From assembly GCA_027317105.1 (NCBI GenBank), contig DAHVFH010000039.1, positions 9,347-73,346 of the forward strand: a stretch of 64,000 nt of DNA, read 5' to 3'. Made by a program: the position numbers and the translations under genes. Below are positions 51,965-60,710 of the stretch, one piece after another (position 1 is the first letter of the stretch; each line of letters starts with the position of its first letter). A model generated the notes under the pieces. That model searched no databases and was not told where the DNA came from. It saw nothing but the letters and a program-made list of their open reading frames with translations. This DNA comes from Cytophagales bacterium (lineage in GTDB: Bacteria > Bacteroidota > Bacteroidia > Cytophagales > Cyclobacteriaceae).

Positions 51965-52753
51965 TTAAGCGGTTATCAACGTGCCTTTTGTTTCGCGACC
52001 TATGTTGGCAATTAAATGTGAATGTTCACCAATCAGCACTTCTTTTACGCCAGATCGGATTGCCGAGAAGGCGTTTTCTAATTTCGGCAAAATGCCTTCG
52101 TGAAAAGATCCCTCATCCAAAAGTTTTTGGTAAAGCTCGCTATTCAGATTTCGGATCACTGATTTCGGATCATTAACATCTTTCAAAACGCCTTCTTTTT
52201 CAAAACAGAAGATAAGCCTGACTTCAAAGTACTTACTTAAGGCGGTACCCATCACGGCAGTAATCGTATCTGCGTTTGTGTTTAAGATTTCTCCTTGCGC
52301 GTGCGTAAGTGGGGCAAAAACAGGAACTGTATTTTGCTGCAAAAGAAAGTTGAGAAAGGCAGCGTTTACATCCTCGGGTGCGATATCACCGACAAAGCCA
52401 TAATCGATTTTTCCTATCGGCCGCTTTACCGCGCGAATAAGGTTTCCATCTGTTCCCGTTACTCCAATCGCGTTGCAGTTTAGATTTTGAAGACGTGCCG
52501 TTATTTGTTTGTTGATTAGTCCACTGTAAACCATGGTGACGAGGTCTCGGGTTGCTGCATCAGTAATTCTTCTACCTTCATGGTACTTCGATACAATACC
52601 CAGTTGATCCCCAATCTTGGTCGCAATTTTTCCACCACCGTGAATAAGGATTTTTGGTTCCTGAATCGAGGCAAAGTCTGATAGGAAAGTACCTAATGCC
52701 TCTTCATTATCCAGCACATTGCCTCCAATTTTAATGATGTAGAGTTTGTCCAT
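51965..52753 (-). CDS. argB: N-acylglutamate kinase
   Basis: This 262-residue amino-acid kinase starts KLYIIKIGGNVLDNEE, has the HGGGKIATKIGDQLG substrate loop, GVTGTDGNLI, NTNADTITAVMGTAL, and the expected length for ArgB. It phosphorylates N-acetyl- or N-succinylglutamate. It is separated from the DUF5618 gene by 61 bp and from argE by 1 bp. Confidence 0.94.
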   Translation of the reverse strand: MDKLYIIKIGGNVLDNEEALGTFLSDFASIQEPKILIHGGGKIATKIGDQLGIVSKYHEGRRITDAATRDLVTMVYSGLINKQITARLQNLNCNAIGVTGTDGNLIRAVKRPIGKIDYGFVGDIAPEDVNAAFLNFLLQQNTVPVFAPLTHAQGEILNTNADTITAVMGTALSKYFEVRLIFCFEKEGVLKDVNDPKSVIRNLNSELYQKLLDEGSFHEGILPKLENAFSAIRSGVKEVLIGEHSHLIANIGRETKGTLITA

Positions 52754-52814
52754 TTTTTAATAACTACGAACTAATCCGCGCTTTTATATCGGGATTGAAG
52801 AAGAAAATAATGAT

Positions 52815-53243
52815 TTAGTTTAAGTGAAAGGCGGATGATCCTTGCGGCCTTATTTTATTGATAATCTGCGCTGCGGAATCCATCCCACCTTTAATTACAG
52901 CGTAATTGTTTTCTCCTTGGTAGTATCCCTCGATGTGAAGGATGCGATAAGCTGTTGTAAATTCATTCAGGATTTTTTTATCAATCTCTGCTAATGATTT
53001 CTGATAATCTTTCACGTTGATTTGCGATCTTTTTTTCTTTTGAATCGGCTTCCCCTTTATTTCAAGAAAGGAATCAAGGGCGAGTAAAACAGCGTTGTAG
53101 GCAGTGCCGCAAGCCATGCGTACATATTTCAGGTCTTCATAATAACGGTCTTTTTTGCGTGCCTTCGTTTTTAAAATATCCACAGCATTCTCCATGTAAC
53201 GAACGGCTTCTCGGTAACGCATTTCCTTTTCCTGTGTACTCAT
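52815..53243 (-). CDS. DUF5618-like small helical protein
   Basis: This 142-residue protein is mostly helical and basic (YREAVRYMENAVDILKTKAR, YKDRYYEDLKYVRM-type segment, ILHIEGYYQGENNYAVIKGG). It resembles DUF5618 proteins of Bacteroidota. The function is unknown. It lies inside the arginine operon between argF' and argB (34 and 61 bp gaps). Confidence 0.65.
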   Translation of the reverse strand: MSTQEKEMRYREAVRYMENAVDILKTKARKKDRYYEDLKYVRMACGTAYNAVLLALDSFLEIKGKPIQKKKRSQINVKDYQKSLAEIDKKILNEFTTAYRILHIEGYYQGENNYAVIKGGMDSAAQIINKIRPQGSSAFHLN

Positions 53244-53277
53244 AACTCAAATTTACTCAAAATTTCTTCGCTAAGTA

Positions 53278-54231
53278 TCAGCCATTTTTTAAAATCTCAC
53301 TCAACACCGACTGCGCAGCCCAAACACGATTAGCGGCTTGTTGCGTAACGATGCTATTGGAACTGTCTAACACTTCATCGCTCAGCTCAACATTTCGTCT
53401 CACCGGTAAGCAGTGCATCAGTTTGGCTTTATTCGTGACTTCTAATTTTTTGTTGGTAAGCATCCATTTTGGATCGTTGCAGTAAATCCTTCCATAGTCT
53501 GAGTAGGTACTCCAGTTTTTAACGTAAACGAAGTCAGCGCCTTTTAATGCTTCTTCCTGATGGGTGGTGATCGTTGCGCCTTTCGTGAATTTTTCATCCA
53601 ATTCATAATCTTCCGGATGAGAAATTACAAATTCTGCTTTGTCCCAGGCATTTACCCATTGTGAAAAACTATTGGCTACGCATTGGGGAAGTGCCTTTAC
53701 ATGAGGCGCCCAAGTCAATACAATTTTAGGTTTTCTTTTTTCTTGGAAGGATTCCGTGATCGTAATCAAGTCGGTGAGGCTTTGCAGCGGATGAAGCGTA
53801 GCACTTTCTAAACTCACCACCGGAATGCCACAATACTTTACAAATTGATTGATGTATAATTCTTCGTAATCTTCTTCCTTGTTTTTCAACGATGGAAATG
53901 TGCGAATCCCCAGGATGTCAAAATATTTTCCCAGGATCGGTGCAGCCTCTTTCACATGTTCTACGGTGCTGCCGCTCATGATAGCCTCTTCTTCAAATTC
54001 AAGTGCCCAACCATCCTGCCCAACATTAAACACGATAGCGTCCATTCCCAAATTCTGCGCTGCGATTTGTGTGCTCAATCGTGTGCGCATGCTTGGGTTA
54101 AGAAACAATAAACCAATTCGTTTGCCGCTCCCAAGGTTTTTATCAACCAGTGGATTTTTTTTATACAAAAGCGCTTTGTCAATTAACTTTTGGATTTCAG
54201 GTGAATCGTGTACGGATAAAAATGTCTTCAT
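53278..54231 (-). CDS. argF': N-acylornithine carbamoyltransferase (probably succinyl-type)
   Basis: This 317-residue enzyme carries the carbamoyl-phosphate loop SMRTRLSTQ, a late HCLPVRRNVE, and the longer middle loop of the N-acylornithine class (EEEAIMSGSTVEHVKEAAP). The family's known specificity residue at position 90 (Glu in acetyl-type, Pro in the Bacteroides succinyl-type) is Val90. Val there was reported to favour succinylornithine when placed in an acetyl-type enzyme, so succinylornithine is my preferred substrate. It is 3 bp from argD. Confidence 0.9.
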   Translation of the reverse strand: MKTFLSVHDSPEIQKLIDKALLYKKNPLVDKNLGSGKRIGLLFLNPSMRTRLSTQIAAQNLGMDAIVFNVGQDGWALEFEEEAIMSGSTVEHVKEAAPILGKYFDILGIRTFPSLKNKEEDYEELYINQFVKYCGIPVVSLESATLHPLQSLTDLITITESFQEKRKPKIVLTWAPHVKALPQCVANSFSQWVNAWDKAEFVISHPEDYELDEKFTKGATITTHQEEALKGADFVYVKNWSTYSDYGRIYCNDPKWMLTNKKLEVTNKAKLMHCLPVRRNVELSDEVLDSSNSIVTQQAANRVWAAQSVLSEILKNG

Positions 54232-54234
54232 TGT

Positions 54235-55356
54235 TTATGAGAGTTCGATGGCTAATGCATTTAACAACAGATCAGCTTCTTCTTTTTTTAATGCGAGCGA
54301 AGGTAATAACCTCACCGTGTTGGGTTTAGCTTCACCTGTAAAGACCCGATGTTTTTGTAATAAATTTGTCCTCAAGCCCGAAGAGGATTCAGGTAAGTCG
54401 AAGCCGATCATTAACCCACGGCCGCGAACTTGTGTTATTGTTTTAAATCCTTTTAATTTTTCGATCCAGTAATTGCCTAATTCAGTGGCGTTATTCATTA
54501 AGCTTTCGTTTTGGATAACCTCAAGCACGGCAAGAGAAGCTATGCAGGCTAGGTAGTTGCCTCCAAATGTTGTGCCGAGCATACCGCTCCACGGCTTGAT
54601 TTCGGGAGCGATTAAAACTCCTCCAACAGGAAAGCCATTGCCCATTCCTTTGGCAATGGTGATCAGATCAGGTTTAATTCCTGAGAATTGATGAGCAAAG
54701 AATTTCCCTGTCCGTCCGTAACCGGATTGCACTTCGTCAAGGATAAGGAGTGCGCCTACTTCTTTACATTTTTTTGAAATCACTTGAAGAAAAGAATCAT
54801 TGGGTAATTGGATTCCGCCAACGCCCTGAATCCCTTCAATAATGACGGCAGCTATATCTGAATTTATCGCCTCCTTAAAAACTGCTTCATCATTCAAGGG
54901 AAGAAATTCAATTTGATGACCGGCATTGAAAGGGGCTACTATCTTTGGGTTATCGGTGGCGGCTACGGCTCCGGAAGTCCGGCCGTGGAAAGATTTTTTA
55001 AAGGCGATCACCTTTTTTCGTCCGTTAACAAACGAAGCTAACTTCAGCGCGTTTTCATTCGCTTCGGCTCCTGAGTTGCAAAGAAAAAGTTGGTAGTCAG
55101 GATAACCTGAAACTTCCCCAAGCTTTTCTGACAGTTGTTCTTGTAAAGGATTTTGAACGCTATTAGAATAGAACCCTATTTTGTCCAATTGATTTTTTAG
55201 CGCATCCACGTAATGAGGATGGCTGTGCCCAATCGAGATAACCGCATGACCGCCATACAAGTCCAAATATTTATTTCCTTGTTTATCCCAAAGCCAGGAG
55301 CCTCGAGCTTTTACAGGTTCGATGTTGAATAGCGGATATACGTCAAATAACTTCAT
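54235..55356 (-). CDS. argD: N-acylornithine aminotransferase (class III)
   Basis: This 373-residue PLP enzyme has the lysine motif TIAKGMGNGFPVGG, the cofactor motif LDEVQSGYGRTG and GAEANENALKLA. It transfers the amino group to N-acylglutamate semialdehyde. It lies 3 bp upstream of argF' and 11 bp after the DUF1016 nuclease gene. Confidence 0.94.
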   Translation of the reverse strand: MKLFDVYPLFNIEPVKARGSWLWDKQGNKYLDLYGGHAVISIGHSHPHYVDALKNQLDKIGFYSNSVQNPLQEQLSEKLGEVSGYPDYQLFLCNSGAEANENALKLASFVNGRKKVIAFKKSFHGRTSGAVAATDNPKIVAPFNAGHQIEFLPLNDEAVFKEAINSDIAAVIIEGIQGVGGIQLPNDSFLQVISKKCKEVGALLILDEVQSGYGRTGKFFAHQFSGIKPDLITIAKGMGNGFPVGGVLIAPEIKPWSGMLGTTFGGNYLACIASLAVLEVIQNESLMNNATELGNYWIEKLKGFKTITQVRGRGLMIGFDLPESSSGLRTNLLQKHRVFTGEAKPNTVRLLPSLALKKEEADLLLNALAIELS

Positions 55357-55367
55357 GTTTCCTTTAC

Positions 55368-56408
55368 TTAAAATTTTTTATTGGCAATTCGTATCGCTTG
55401 CTTCAGTTTTTGTTGAAGCAATTTCTTGGAAGGTAAGGCTGTTAAATACTGGGCTACGCGGATGTTCCCTTTATCAAGGGTTAGCAGTTTGATATGCTCC
55501 TCACTTTTGTCGGCACCCAAAATTAAGCCAATTGGCGTTTCCTCTCCTGAAGTTTTTTCATTTTCATTTAACCAGTTGAGGTACAGTTCCATTTGCGCTT
55601 TATAGGCAGGCTTAAATTTGCCGAGCTTCAAATCAATAACGACTAACCGCTTCAATTTTCTGTGATAGAACAGCAGATCCATTCGATAATCTTCTCCATC
55701 AATGGTTATTTTTTTTTGCCTGGCCAGAAAAGCAAAGTCTGTTCCTAGTTCGATGATAAACCGTTGCAACTCTGATACGATCGCATTCTCTAGGTCTTTT
55801 TCGCTAAATGAATCAGAGAGGTTTAAAAAGTCCAACACATACGGGTCGCGAAAAATCAGATCGTGGCTTACTTTATTTTTTTCTCGCATATTAGCCAACT
55901 CCTTTTGTATGAGTTTTTCAGGCTTCTTAGAAATGACCGTTCGCTCGTAAAGCATACTGTCGATTCGTTCGCGCAATTGGCGTACGCTCCACTTCTCAGT
56001 GATGCTCATTTGCGTATAGAATGTTCGCTGCAGCTTATCTTTCAAGTAGATCAATTCTTTGAGATGTGACCAACTCAATTCTCTCGACAGTGTAGAGAGA
56101 ATCTTCATCGAGCGAAAAGTCTCTACGGTGTAGAGACAATTCCAAAGTTGTGGCTTGCTCCAACCAGCACCAAATTCTTCGGTTAATTTTTTAGATAATT
56201 TTGTGATGATCTGTTCTCCGTATCTTGCTCTTTTGTTTTTTAGAATATCTTGTTTGATCAGGCGTCCAATGTTCCAATAAAGTAAAGTTAGCTCCTGATT
56301 CACAATGGTGCTGACACGCTGCTTGCTTTGCGTGATAAGCGATGCCACCCGACTAAACAAATCACCATGTTTCAATGATTGGCGCTTGTCTTTAGTAAGC
56401 TTTTTCAT
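55368..56408 (-). CDS. DUF1016/YhcG-type PD-(D/E)xK nuclease
   Basis: This 346-residue protein has the DUF1016 N-terminal domain (TLLYWNIGRLIKQDIL, SKPQLWNCLYTVETFRSM) and a C-terminal PD-(D/E)xK nuclease core (YRMDLLFYHRKLKRLVVIDL). Such proteins act on DNA and are often found near mobile or defence genes. Here it sits inside the arginine operon between argD and proC in the same orientation, with 11 and 21 bp gaps. Confidence 0.88.
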   Translation of the reverse strand: MKKLTKDKRQSLKHGDLFSRVASLITQSKQRVSTIVNQELTLLYWNIGRLIKQDILKNKRARYGEQIITKLSKKLTEEFGAGWSKPQLWNCLYTVETFRSMKILSTLSRELSWSHLKELIYLKDKLQRTFYTQMSITEKWSVRQLRERIDSMLYERTVISKKPEKLIQKELANMREKNKVSHDLIFRDPYVLDFLNLSDSFSEKDLENAIVSELQRFIIELGTDFAFLARQKKITIDGEDYRMDLLFYHRKLKRLVVIDLKLGKFKPAYKAQMELYLNWLNENEKTSGEETPIGLILGADKSEEHIKLLTLDKGNIRVAQYLTALPSKKLLQQKLKQAIRIANKKF

Positions 56409-56429
56409 TTATGGCGCGTGGTCAGCTAA

Positions 56430-57230
56430 TTATTTTTTAATAGAATTAATTTTCTCAAATGAAGTAATGATCCCCTTGATGAGCGCGGAACTTAACCCTT
56501 GATGTTCCATCTCGTTTAAGCCAGCGATAGTACATCCTTCTGGTGTAGTTACTTTATCAATTTCAATTTCAGGATGTGACTCGCGTGAAAGAAGGAGAGA
56601 AGCTGCGCCTTTGGCAGTCTGGGCGGCAATAAGTTGAGCTTCCTCAGCATCAAAGCCCATTTGAATTCCTCCCTGGGTTGCTGCGCGCACGTAGCGCATA
56701 AAGAAGGCAATGCCACTCGCTGCCAATACAGTTGCTGCTTTCATTAATCGTTCCTCAACCACCAACGTCTGACCTAAGCCATCGAATAAATTCTTGATTT
56801 CCTCCAATTGTTTTGAGGTAGCATCTTTCGCGCAAAGGCAAGTCATTGATTGGCCAATGGCAATGGCCGTGTTTGGCATTGCCCGAACAATTGGGGTTTT
56901 CTTTTGCAAATGGCCTGCAATTTCTTCGGTCGTGATTCCAGTGATCGTTGAAACTAAAATTTGCTTTGAAGAAAGTGACGAAACGATCTCAGCGAGTAAT
57001 GCTGCTAATTGTTTAGGTTGAACACACAGAACAATTAAGTCAGCGTTTTTGACACCTTCAATATTGTTCGTCTTTAATTGAAATCCCTCTTTTTTTAAAT
57101 GCTCGATCTTGGTGAGGTTTCTTCGGGTAATAATGATGTCAGTAGACTTTGCCATTTTGGATTTTACCAAGCCCTGAGCGATGGCTGTACCCAAATTCCC
57201 TCCTCCGATAATTGTTATTTTTTTTGCCAT
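56430..57230 (-). CDS. proC: Pyrroline-5-carboxylate reductase
   Basis: This 266-residue NAD(P) enzyme has the Rossmann GGGNLGTAIAQGL, VRAMPNTAIAIGQSMT, and a C-terminal TTPEGCTIAGLNEME motif typical of ProC. It makes proline from pyrroline-5-carboxylate. Its presence links ornithine/glutamate semialdehyde to proline synthesis. It is 2 bp from argC, so co-translated with it. Confidence 0.93.
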   Translation of the reverse strand: MAKKITIIGGGNLGTAIAQGLVKSKMAKSTDIIITRRNLTKIEHLKKEGFQLKTNNIEGVKNADLIVLCVQPKQLAALLAEIVSSLSSKQILVSTITGITTEEIAGHLQKKTPIVRAMPNTAIAIGQSMTCLCAKDATSKQLEEIKNLFDGLGQTLVVEERLMKAATVLAASGIAFFMRYVRAATQGGIQMGFDAEEAQLIAAQTAKGAASLLLSRESHPEIEIDKVTTPEGCTIAGLNEMEHQGLSSALIKGIITSFEKINSIKK

Positions 57231-57232
57231 GG

Positions 57233-58213
57233 TTAATAACCGATTGATTTAAGATGAAGCCCTGTCGTCTCATCAAGTCCGAAAAGTAAATTCATATTTT
57301 GCACTGCCTGACCGCTTGCACCTTTTACTAGATTATCGATGGCAGAGTGGATCACCAGTTTGTCTTCCACTTTCTCTAAATGGATAAGTGCTTTGTTGGT
57401 GTTCACGACCAATTTCAAATCAATCATCGATTCAGAAACGTGCGTGAACGGATGTGATTCGTAATACTTTTTATAGAGTTCGTTCACTTCAGTTATATCT
57501 AATTTACAATTCACCATGGATGAAACATAAATCCCCCTTGTAAAATCGCCCCGCCACGGAACGAAGTTTACATTTTCTTTAAAGTTGGGTTGGATTAAAG
57601 CGAGCGTTCTCTTGATCTCACCAAGATGTTGATGGGTTAAAGTTTTGTAGGCAGAAATATTATTGGCGCGCCATGTAAAATGCGTGGTCTCTTGCAGTTT
57701 TTGTCCTGCACCCGTTGATCCCGTGATCCCTGTGGCGTGTACTTCCCCTAATATTTTTTTTCCGGCAAGAGGCAGAAGGCCAAGTTGAATGGCAGTGGCA
57801 AAACACCCTGGGTTGGCAATGTTGTTGACTTTTTTTATTTCGTCTCGCTGGAATTCCGGAAGGCCATAAACAAATTCACGATTACCCACTTTATCGCCTA
57901 AACGAAAATCATTCCCGAGATCAATTATTTTTGTTGACGCTGTTATTTTGTTTTCGGTTAGCCATTTTTTACTTTCTCCATGCCCCATGCAAAGGAATAA
58001 AACGTCAGCGTCTGATTGGCCTTCAGAAAACTTTAAAGTTGTTTCACCAATCAAATCGGTATGTGTTGCGGTTACAAGTTTCCCAACTTGGCTTCTACTT
58101 TGGGCAAAAATCAATTCTACGTTTGGATGACGCAATAGCAAACGAATAGTTTCGCCACCTGTGTAACCGGCTGCCCCAATGATGCCTGCTTTTATTTTAT
58201 GTGTTGTGTTCAC
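57233..58213 (-). CDS. argC: N-acylglutamyl-phosphate reductase
   Basis: This 326-residue enzyme shows the nucleotide motif GIIGAAGYTGGETIRLL, the catalytic cysteine segment NIANPGCFATAIQLG, and TGSTGAGQK. It is a short-type ArgC. It reduces N-acylglutamyl phosphate to the semialdehyde using NADPH. It is 104 bp downstream of argG and 2 bp upstream of proC. Confidence 0.94.
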   Translation of the reverse strand: MNTTHKIKAGIIGAAGYTGGETIRLLLRHPNVELIFAQSRSQVGKLVTATHTDLIGETTLKFSEGQSDADVLFLCMGHGESKKWLTENKITASTKIIDLGNDFRLGDKVGNREFVYGLPEFQRDEIKKVNNIANPGCFATAIQLGLLPLAGKKILGEVHATGITGSTGAGQKLQETTHFTWRANNISAYKTLTHQHLGEIKRTLALIQPNFKENVNFVPWRGDFTRGIYVSSMVNCKLDITEVNELYKKYYESHPFTHVSESMIDLKLVVNTNKALIHLEKVEDKLVIHSAIDNLVKGASGQAVQNMNLLFGLDETTGLHLKSIGY

Positions 58214-58317
58214 GTTTTGATGTGTTGACGTTTTAATGTGTTTAAGTGTTTATGTTTTGCCTATTGCCCTTGTCAACGGCCATTTGGCAATTGCTAAAAC
58301 TGCCTACTGTTAGCTGC
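58214..58317. repeat. Short tandem-repeat spacer between argG and argC
   Basis: The stretch holds a T/G-rich degenerate motif (variants of GTGTTGANGTTTT at 58205-58260) and three copies of CTGCCTACT at 58300, 58314 and 58321. The last two copies are in 7-bp tandem and include the argG stop codon. A similar T/G-rich block follows sdhA at 13557-13610. Confidence 0.5.
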
Positions 58318-59520
58318 CTACTGCCTACTTTTATTTCCGTCTTTCACCTGATGATAAATCGCCACTTGGTTTCCGAAAATTTTGGTAAACCCTTTCACGT
58401 CATCGCCAGTCCATCCTAGGTTCATCTCTCCGTATTTTCCAAACTTAGCCGACATTAAGTCGTATGGCGAGGTGATGCCATTAATTTGAAAGCGGTAGGG
58501 TAGCAACGTGATCGAAACTTCGCCAGTAACTTGTTCTTGGGAGTCGGTCAAAAACGCTTCGATATTTCTCATGATCGGATCCAGGTATTGCCCTTCGTGA
58601 AGCCAGTTGCCGTAGAATTGAGCTAATTGATCTTTCCAGCTGAGTTGCCATTTGGTAAGCACGTGCTTTTCCAAAGCATGGTGCGCTTTGATTATCAAGA
58701 CAGGAGCCGCAGCTTCAAAACCAACTCTCCCTTTTATGCCAATGATGGTATCGCCTATATGGATATCGCGACCAATGCCGTAAGGCCCGGCAATCGATTG
58801 AAGAAACTGAATAGCTTCCACAGGATGAGAAAACTTTTTCTTGTTTACAGCAACGAGTTCACCCTTCTCAAAACCCAGCATGATTTCTTCATTTTCCTTT
58901 TTAGTTACCTGAGTTGGCCAGGCCTCTTCTGGCAACATACCAAGTGAGTTAAGAGTTTCTTTTCCACCTACCGAGGTTCCCCAGATTCCCTTGTTGATCG
59001 AATATTTAGCTTTCTCAGCACTAAAGGCAATTCCGTTAGCCTTCAGATAATTAACTTCCTCTTCGCGGCTCAATTTCTTGTCGCGGATGGGGGTGATGAT
59101 TTCCAATCCTGGTGCCAGAATTTGAAACACCATGTCGAAGCGCACTTGGTCGTTGCCTGCACCGGTACTTCCATGGGCAACCGCATCAGCATTGATTTCT
59201 TTGGCGTAATTGGCTACGGTCAGTGCTTGAGACATCCTTTCAGCGCTAACGCTCAATGGATAGGTGGCATTCTTTAATACGTTGCCATAAACCAAAAATC
59301 GGATTACTTTTTCATAATAGTTTTTAGTCTCCTCAATGGTTTTATGTGATTTTGCGCCAAGATTTAAAGCTCTCTTTTCAATATCTTTGATTTCAGCATC
59401 ATCAAAGCCGCCCGTATTCACTATAAGTGTATGGACTTCATAACCGAGTTCTTTCGATAAATAAATTGCACAATATGAAGTGTCGAGTCCACCGCTAAAT
59501 GCCAATACTACCTTTTTCAT
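58318..59520 (-). CDS. argG: Argininosuccinate synthase
   Basis: This 400-residue ATP-dependent ligase has the N-terminal VVLAFSGGLDTSYCA P-loop, AHGSTGAGNDQVRF, and a length consistent with ArgG. It condenses citrulline and aspartate. It is the second gene of the operon, 40 bp after the N-acyltransferase gene. Confidence 0.95.
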   Translation of the reverse strand: MKKVVLAFSGGLDTSYCAIYLSKELGYEVHTLIVNTGGFDDAEIKDIEKRALNLGAKSHKTIEETKNYYEKVIRFLVYGNVLKNATYPLSVSAERMSQALTVANYAKEINADAVAHGSTGAGNDQVRFDMVFQILAPGLEIITPIRDKKLSREEEVNYLKANGIAFSAEKAKYSINKGIWGTSVGGKETLNSLGMLPEEAWPTQVTKKENEEIMLGFEKGELVAVNKKKFSHPVEAIQFLQSIAGPYGIGRDIHIGDTIIGIKGRVGFEAAAPVLIIKAHHALEKHVLTKWQLSWKDQLAQFYGNWLHEGQYLDPIMRNIEAFLTDSQEQVTGEVSITLLPYRFQINGITSPYDLMSAKFGKYGEMNLGWTGDDVKGFTKIFGNQVAIYHQVKDGNKSRQ

Positions 59521-59560
59521 TTTTAGACCTAAAATTTATCGTTATAATTATTAACCTACA

Positions 59561-60307
59561 TTACCAGAAAAGGAAGCTAAAAAAATTGGGTTTCTTTTGT
59601 TCATTATCGCCCTCTTTTTTGCGTCTTCCCTTTAAAAGGACAAATTGTTTAAACTTTACCCAACGGTCAAACAATTTTAAATTTCCCTCGAATCTTCTCC
59701 TTTTATGGAATTCAATTTCCCCATCGGCAGTAACTACTTCTTTAATCGGTTCAACGTGCTTTTTCGCGGCCTCCACAGGGTCGTAGAGCATGGCCGTACA
59801 CATGCAGTTCTTGCGCTCTTTACTTTTTAATATCTCGTAATTCACGCAACTAGTACAACCTTTCCAGAACTCTTCATCGGTGGTGAGTTCTGAGTAGGTG
59901 ACCGGTTCGTACCCCAAGTCGGAGTTGATTTTCATTACGGCCAAACCCGTAGTGAGTCCGAATATTTTAGCGTTGGGATATTTCTTTTTAGAAAGTTCAA
60001 AGACTTTCTTCTTGATCTCTGTGGCGACTCCGCTTTTACGATAAGGAGGTGAGACAATCAATCCGCTATTGGCCACAAATTTCTCATGTTCCCATGATTC
60101 GATATAGCAAAAGCCCACCCACTCTCCAGAATCGGAGATCGCAATGACGGCCTTTCCTTCTTCCATCTTCCTGATGATGTATTCTGGCGACCTTCTGGCT
60201 ATTCCAGTGCCACGCGCTTTGGCCGATTCGGCCATTTCGTTGATAATTGTTTCTGCAAAATGTACATCAGCCATTGTGGCTTGACGCACAGAAATATTGT
60301 TGTTCAC
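59561..60307 (-). CDS. GNAT N-acyltransferase, probable N-acylglutamate synthase
   Basis: This 248-residue GNAT protein has the acyl-CoA loop VSPPYRKSGVATEIKK and a cysteine-rich segment (GCTSCVNYEIL, RKNCMCTAMLYDP) that may bind zinc. As the first gene of the arginine operon it most likely makes N-acetyl- or N-succinylglutamate, replacing ArgA. The C-terminal basic tail RRKKEGDNEQKKP is lysine-rich. Function is inferred from position. Confidence 0.82.
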   Translation of the reverse strand: MNNNISVRQATMADVHFAETIINEMAESAKARGTGIARRSPEYIIRKMEEGKAVIAISDSGEWVGFCYIESWEHEKFVANSGLIVSPPYRKSGVATEIKKKVFELSKKKYPNAKIFGLTTGLAVMKINSDLGYEPVTYSELTTDEEFWKGCTSCVNYEILKSKERKNCMCTAMLYDPVEAAKKHVEPIKEVVTADGEIEFHKRRRFEGNLKLFDRWVKFKQFVLLKGRRKKEGDNEQKKPNFFSFLFW

Positions 60308-60710
60308 GTTCGTTTCGAAGTTGTGTAAGTGTTAGGGATAAAAAATAAAAAGCAAAAAGTCAAAATACCCTGGGTATTTTGGATAATCCTACCAATAAAA
60401 GAGGCTGTTATCAGATTCGGATGCGCCTATGCGGTTGCCTGCCCACACAGTGTACAGAGTTGTGGGACTTCAATGCCGGGCGGCAATTGATGGAATCAGC
60501 AATATTGGGGCCGTTCCGTTGTATGTTGAATTCTTTTTCCAATTCGCGTTTGTGGTTTTACCGTTAGATAAAAGGCATTCAGTTAATATTTGTTTACGCA
60601 AAATTAAACGTTAAAATTTTAAATAAGTCAATACCTTTACAAAGTTTTTATTAAATCTTGCCTTTCAACTGTTAGGTTGGGGTAATAACAAATCACTAAA
60701 GTAAACGATT
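60308..60710. other. Divergent intergenic region between the arginine operon and kdsA
   Basis: The stretch is 403 bp. It contains a 10-bp palindrome (60362-60382) described separately, and a minus-strand frame of about 48 codons with no ATG (RELEKEFNIQRNGPNIADSI) ending near 60411. A 6-bp hairpin CCCACA/TGTGGG lies near 60442-60465. The rest is AT-rich and must hold the two divergent promoters. No tRNA was seen. Confidence 0.5.
60362..60382 (-). promoter_or_regulatory. Palindrome in the leader of the arginine operon
   Basis: CAAAATACCC and GGGTATTTTG are perfect 10-bp arms around one base. As RNA on the minus strand the stem is followed by ACTTTTTGCTTTTTATTTTTT, an interrupted U-run, before the start codon 55 bp downstream. 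It could be an operator or a transcription attenuator. Confidence 0.5.

Noticed and set aside
60379..60614. Two plus-strand frames of about 60 codons upstream of kdsA
   Set aside because: Cysteine- and arginine-rich products without start context or similarity; overlapping frames in a probable promoter or repeat region.
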